Shown here one piece after another: positions 5,013-6,365 of a stretch of DNA of 6,365 bases. The stretch is taken from NCBI GenBank assembly GCA_946629475.1, contig CAMOXX010000163.1, positions 1 through 6,365 on the forward strand, read 5' to 3'. Source of the DNA: an uncultured Blautia sp. GTDB taxonomy: Bacteria; Bacillota; Clostridia; Lachnospirales; Lachnospiraceae. How positions within the stretch are numbered: the first letter of the stretch is position 1; each line of letters starts with the position of its first letter. The notes beneath the pieces were generated by a model. It was given only the letters and a program-made list of their open reading frames with translations. It did not search any database and was not told the origin of the DNA. The position numbers and the translations under genes are program-made.

Positions 5013-6365
5013 TTAGCCCCACTCAGCCGCGTTGTCTTCGATCTGTGCGGCGGTGCCGCCGGGCTTGACGACATCGGCCTTCAGTGCGCCGTCCACGGCA
5101 TCAATGCGAATGGTGTCGCCCTGCTGGACTTCATCCTGCAGGATGAGTCTGGCGGAGAGCGTCTCCACGTGCTTCTGGATGTAGCGCTTTAACGGTCTTG
5201 CACCGAAGCTGGGATCATAGGCTGCGTCCGCGACGAAGGTCTTCGCCTCCGGGGTCAGCTCGATCCGGATGCTGCGCTCGGCAAGCCGCTTGTTCAGGTC
5301 AGCGATGATCAGGTCAATGATGCCGGCGATGTTGCTCTTGGAGAGCGGCTTGAAGAGAATGATCTCATCCAGCCGATTCAGGAACTCCGGACGGAAGTGC
5401 GCGCGAAGCATGTTGTTAACCAGCTCCTGCGTCTCCTCGGAAATTTCCTCGACCTCGTCATGTACAGAACCTGCAGCCTCGTGTTCACTGCGATCCTCAA
5501 GGTCGGCCAGGATCTCCTGCGCGCCGATGTTGGAGGTCATGATCAGGATGGTGTTCTTGAAATCCACGGTTCGCCCCTGCGAATCGGTGATGCGGCCGTC
5601 ATCCAGTACCTGCAGCAGTACGTTGAACACATCGGGGTGTGCTTTCTCGATCTCGTCGAAGAGCACGACCGCGTACGGTTTTCTGCGGACTGCCTCGGTC
5701 AGCTGGCCGCCTTCTTCGTAGCCGACGTATCCGGGCGGCGCTCCGATCAGTCTGGACACGGAGTATTTCTCCATGTACTCGGACATGTCGATCCGGACCA
5801 TGTTCTTCTCGTCATCAAAAAGTGCCTGTGCCAGTGCTTTGGCCAGCTCGGTCTTACCGACACCGGTGGGACCCAGGAACAGGAAGGAACCGATCGGCTT
5901 GGAGGGATCCTTGATGCCTGCCTTGCTGCGCATGATGGCTTCCGAAACCTTGGTCACCGCCTCGTCCTGACCGATGACCCGCTTATGCAGCTCGTCGTCC
6001 AGGTGCAGTGTCTTGTTCCGCTCCGACTCGGTCAGCTTGCTGACCGGAATGCCTGTCCAGCGCGAAATAATCTTTGCGATTTCTTCTTCCGTCACCTGCT
6101 CCTGCACCAGGGAAAGATCGTCATCCGCCAGATCCTCCTCCAGTTCCTGCAGCTCCTTCTGAAGCTGCGGCATCTTGCCATAGAGCAGTTCGGAAGCTTT
6201 ATTCAGATCGCCGCTCTGCTGTGCCATCTCGATCTGACCCTTGGTGGTCTCGATCTCCTCACGCAGCTGCGAGCGCTTGTCTACCTTGGCCTTCTCGTTC
6301 TGCCATCTCGCCTGACCATTATCGAAGCGCTCCTGCAAATCAGCCAGTTCTTTCTTCAGCTCCTC
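5013..6365 (-). CDS. clpB: ClpB disaggregase, C-terminal half (partial, 5' end beyond window)
   Basis: ATP-driven Hsp100 chaperone that, as a cytoplasmic hexamer with DnaK, threads aggregated proteins through its pore. The frame is open to the right edge; 450 of roughly 860 usual residues are present. Fragment residues 1-95 are the end of the coiled-coil middle domain, which marks ClpB rather than ClpA or ClpX. NBD2 follows: Walker A Gly165-Pro-Thr-Gly-Val-Gly-Lys-Thr172, pore loop Gly212-Tyr-Val-Gly215, Walker B with Asp237-Glu238, sensor-1 Thr277-Ser-Asn279, the arginine finger in Phe-Leu-Asn-Arg331, and sensor-2 Gly388-Ala-Arg-Pro-Leu-Lys-Arg394. All catalytic residues are intact. Compared with E. 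coli ClpB as I recall it, there are about 15 extra, mostly acidic, residues between sensor-1 and the arginine finger, and a C-terminal tail about 20 residues longer. Stop TAA at 5013-5015. The N-terminal domain, NBD1 and any heat-shock operator are outside the window. Confidence 0.97.
   Translation of the reverse strand, partial: EELKKELADLQERFDNGQARWQNEKAKVDKRSQLREEIETTKGQIEMAQQSGDLNKASELLYGKMPQLQKELQELEEDLADDDLSLVQEQVTEEEIAKIISRWTGIPVSKLTESERNKTLHLDDELHKRVIGQDEAVTKVSEAIMRSKAGIKDPSKPIGSFLFLGPTGVGKTELAKALAQALFDDEKNMVRIDMSEYMEKYSVSRLIGAPPGYVGYEEGGQLTEAVRRKPYAVVLFDEIEKAHPDVFNVLLQVLDDGRITDSQGRTVDFKNTILIMTSNIGAQEILADLEDRSEHEAAGSVHDEVEEISEETQELVNNMLRAHFRPEFLNRLDEIILFKPLSKSNIAGIIDLIIADLNKRLAERSIRIELTPEAKTFVADAAYDPSFGARPLKRYIQKHVETLSARLILQDEVQQGDTIRIDAVDGALKADVVKPGGTAAQIEDNAAEWG

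Noticed and set aside
5013..6338. A ClpB start at the TTG at 6338
   Set aside because: The reading frame stays open to the window edge with middle-domain sequence, so the TTG is an internal Leu codon and the gene is truncated by the window.
1..6365. CRISPR arrays, tRNA or rRNA genes, insertion sequences, integrase or attachment sites
   Set aside because: No regularly spaced identical repeats, no recognisable tRNA or rRNA segments and no transposase or recombinase motifs were seen on either strand.

Overview
The window looks like a chromosomal stretch from a Gram-positive anaerobe of the Clostridia, probably a gut or rumen Lachnospiraceae-type organism. The grounds are strong GGAGG-type ribosome binding sites, a TTGACA/TATGAT promoter, a lipobox lipoprotein, a ClpB-type chaperone and a GH120 beta-xylosidase closest, as far as I can recall, to XylC of Thermoanaerobacterium. 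The genus is not decidable by eye. All five complete or partial genes I am confident of, plus one short partner gene, lie on the minus strand, so the window is described below from right to left.

Right end (6365 to 5013): the last 450 codons of clpB, running in from outside the window and closed by a strong rho-independent terminator. Next is a 377-base intergenic region (4636-5012). It holds that terminator, three copies of a GTACTGTC-type element, a degenerate 12-13 bp tandem array, a promoter and two small palindromes. It leads to a 690-residue cytoplasmic GH120 beta-xylosidase (4635-2563) with its own weaker terminator.

Centre (2478 to 1069): a compact two-gene operon of visibly lower G+C. 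A near-consensus promoter is overlaid by a perfect 17-bp inverted repeat. It drives an XRE helix-turn-helix protein fused to a DUF3990 (ADP-ribosyltransferase-like) domain. This gene is followed, with a 4-bp ATGA overlap and no ribosome binding site of its own, by an uncharacterised 162-residue protein. I read this as a self-repressing toxin-antitoxin-like or defence module. It is the most interesting item here, but its activity is inference.

Left end (938 to 1): two genes for exported proteins 33 bases apart. One is a small secreted protein with a signal peptide and a beta-rich G-G-W domain. The other is a lipoprotein with an Ala/Glu-rich linker that runs off the left edge. They probably form an operon; their function is unknown.

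The parts do not form one pathway. The likely picture is housekeeping chaperone, then xylo-oligosaccharide degradation, then a probably acquired regulatory or toxin module, then cell-surface proteins.
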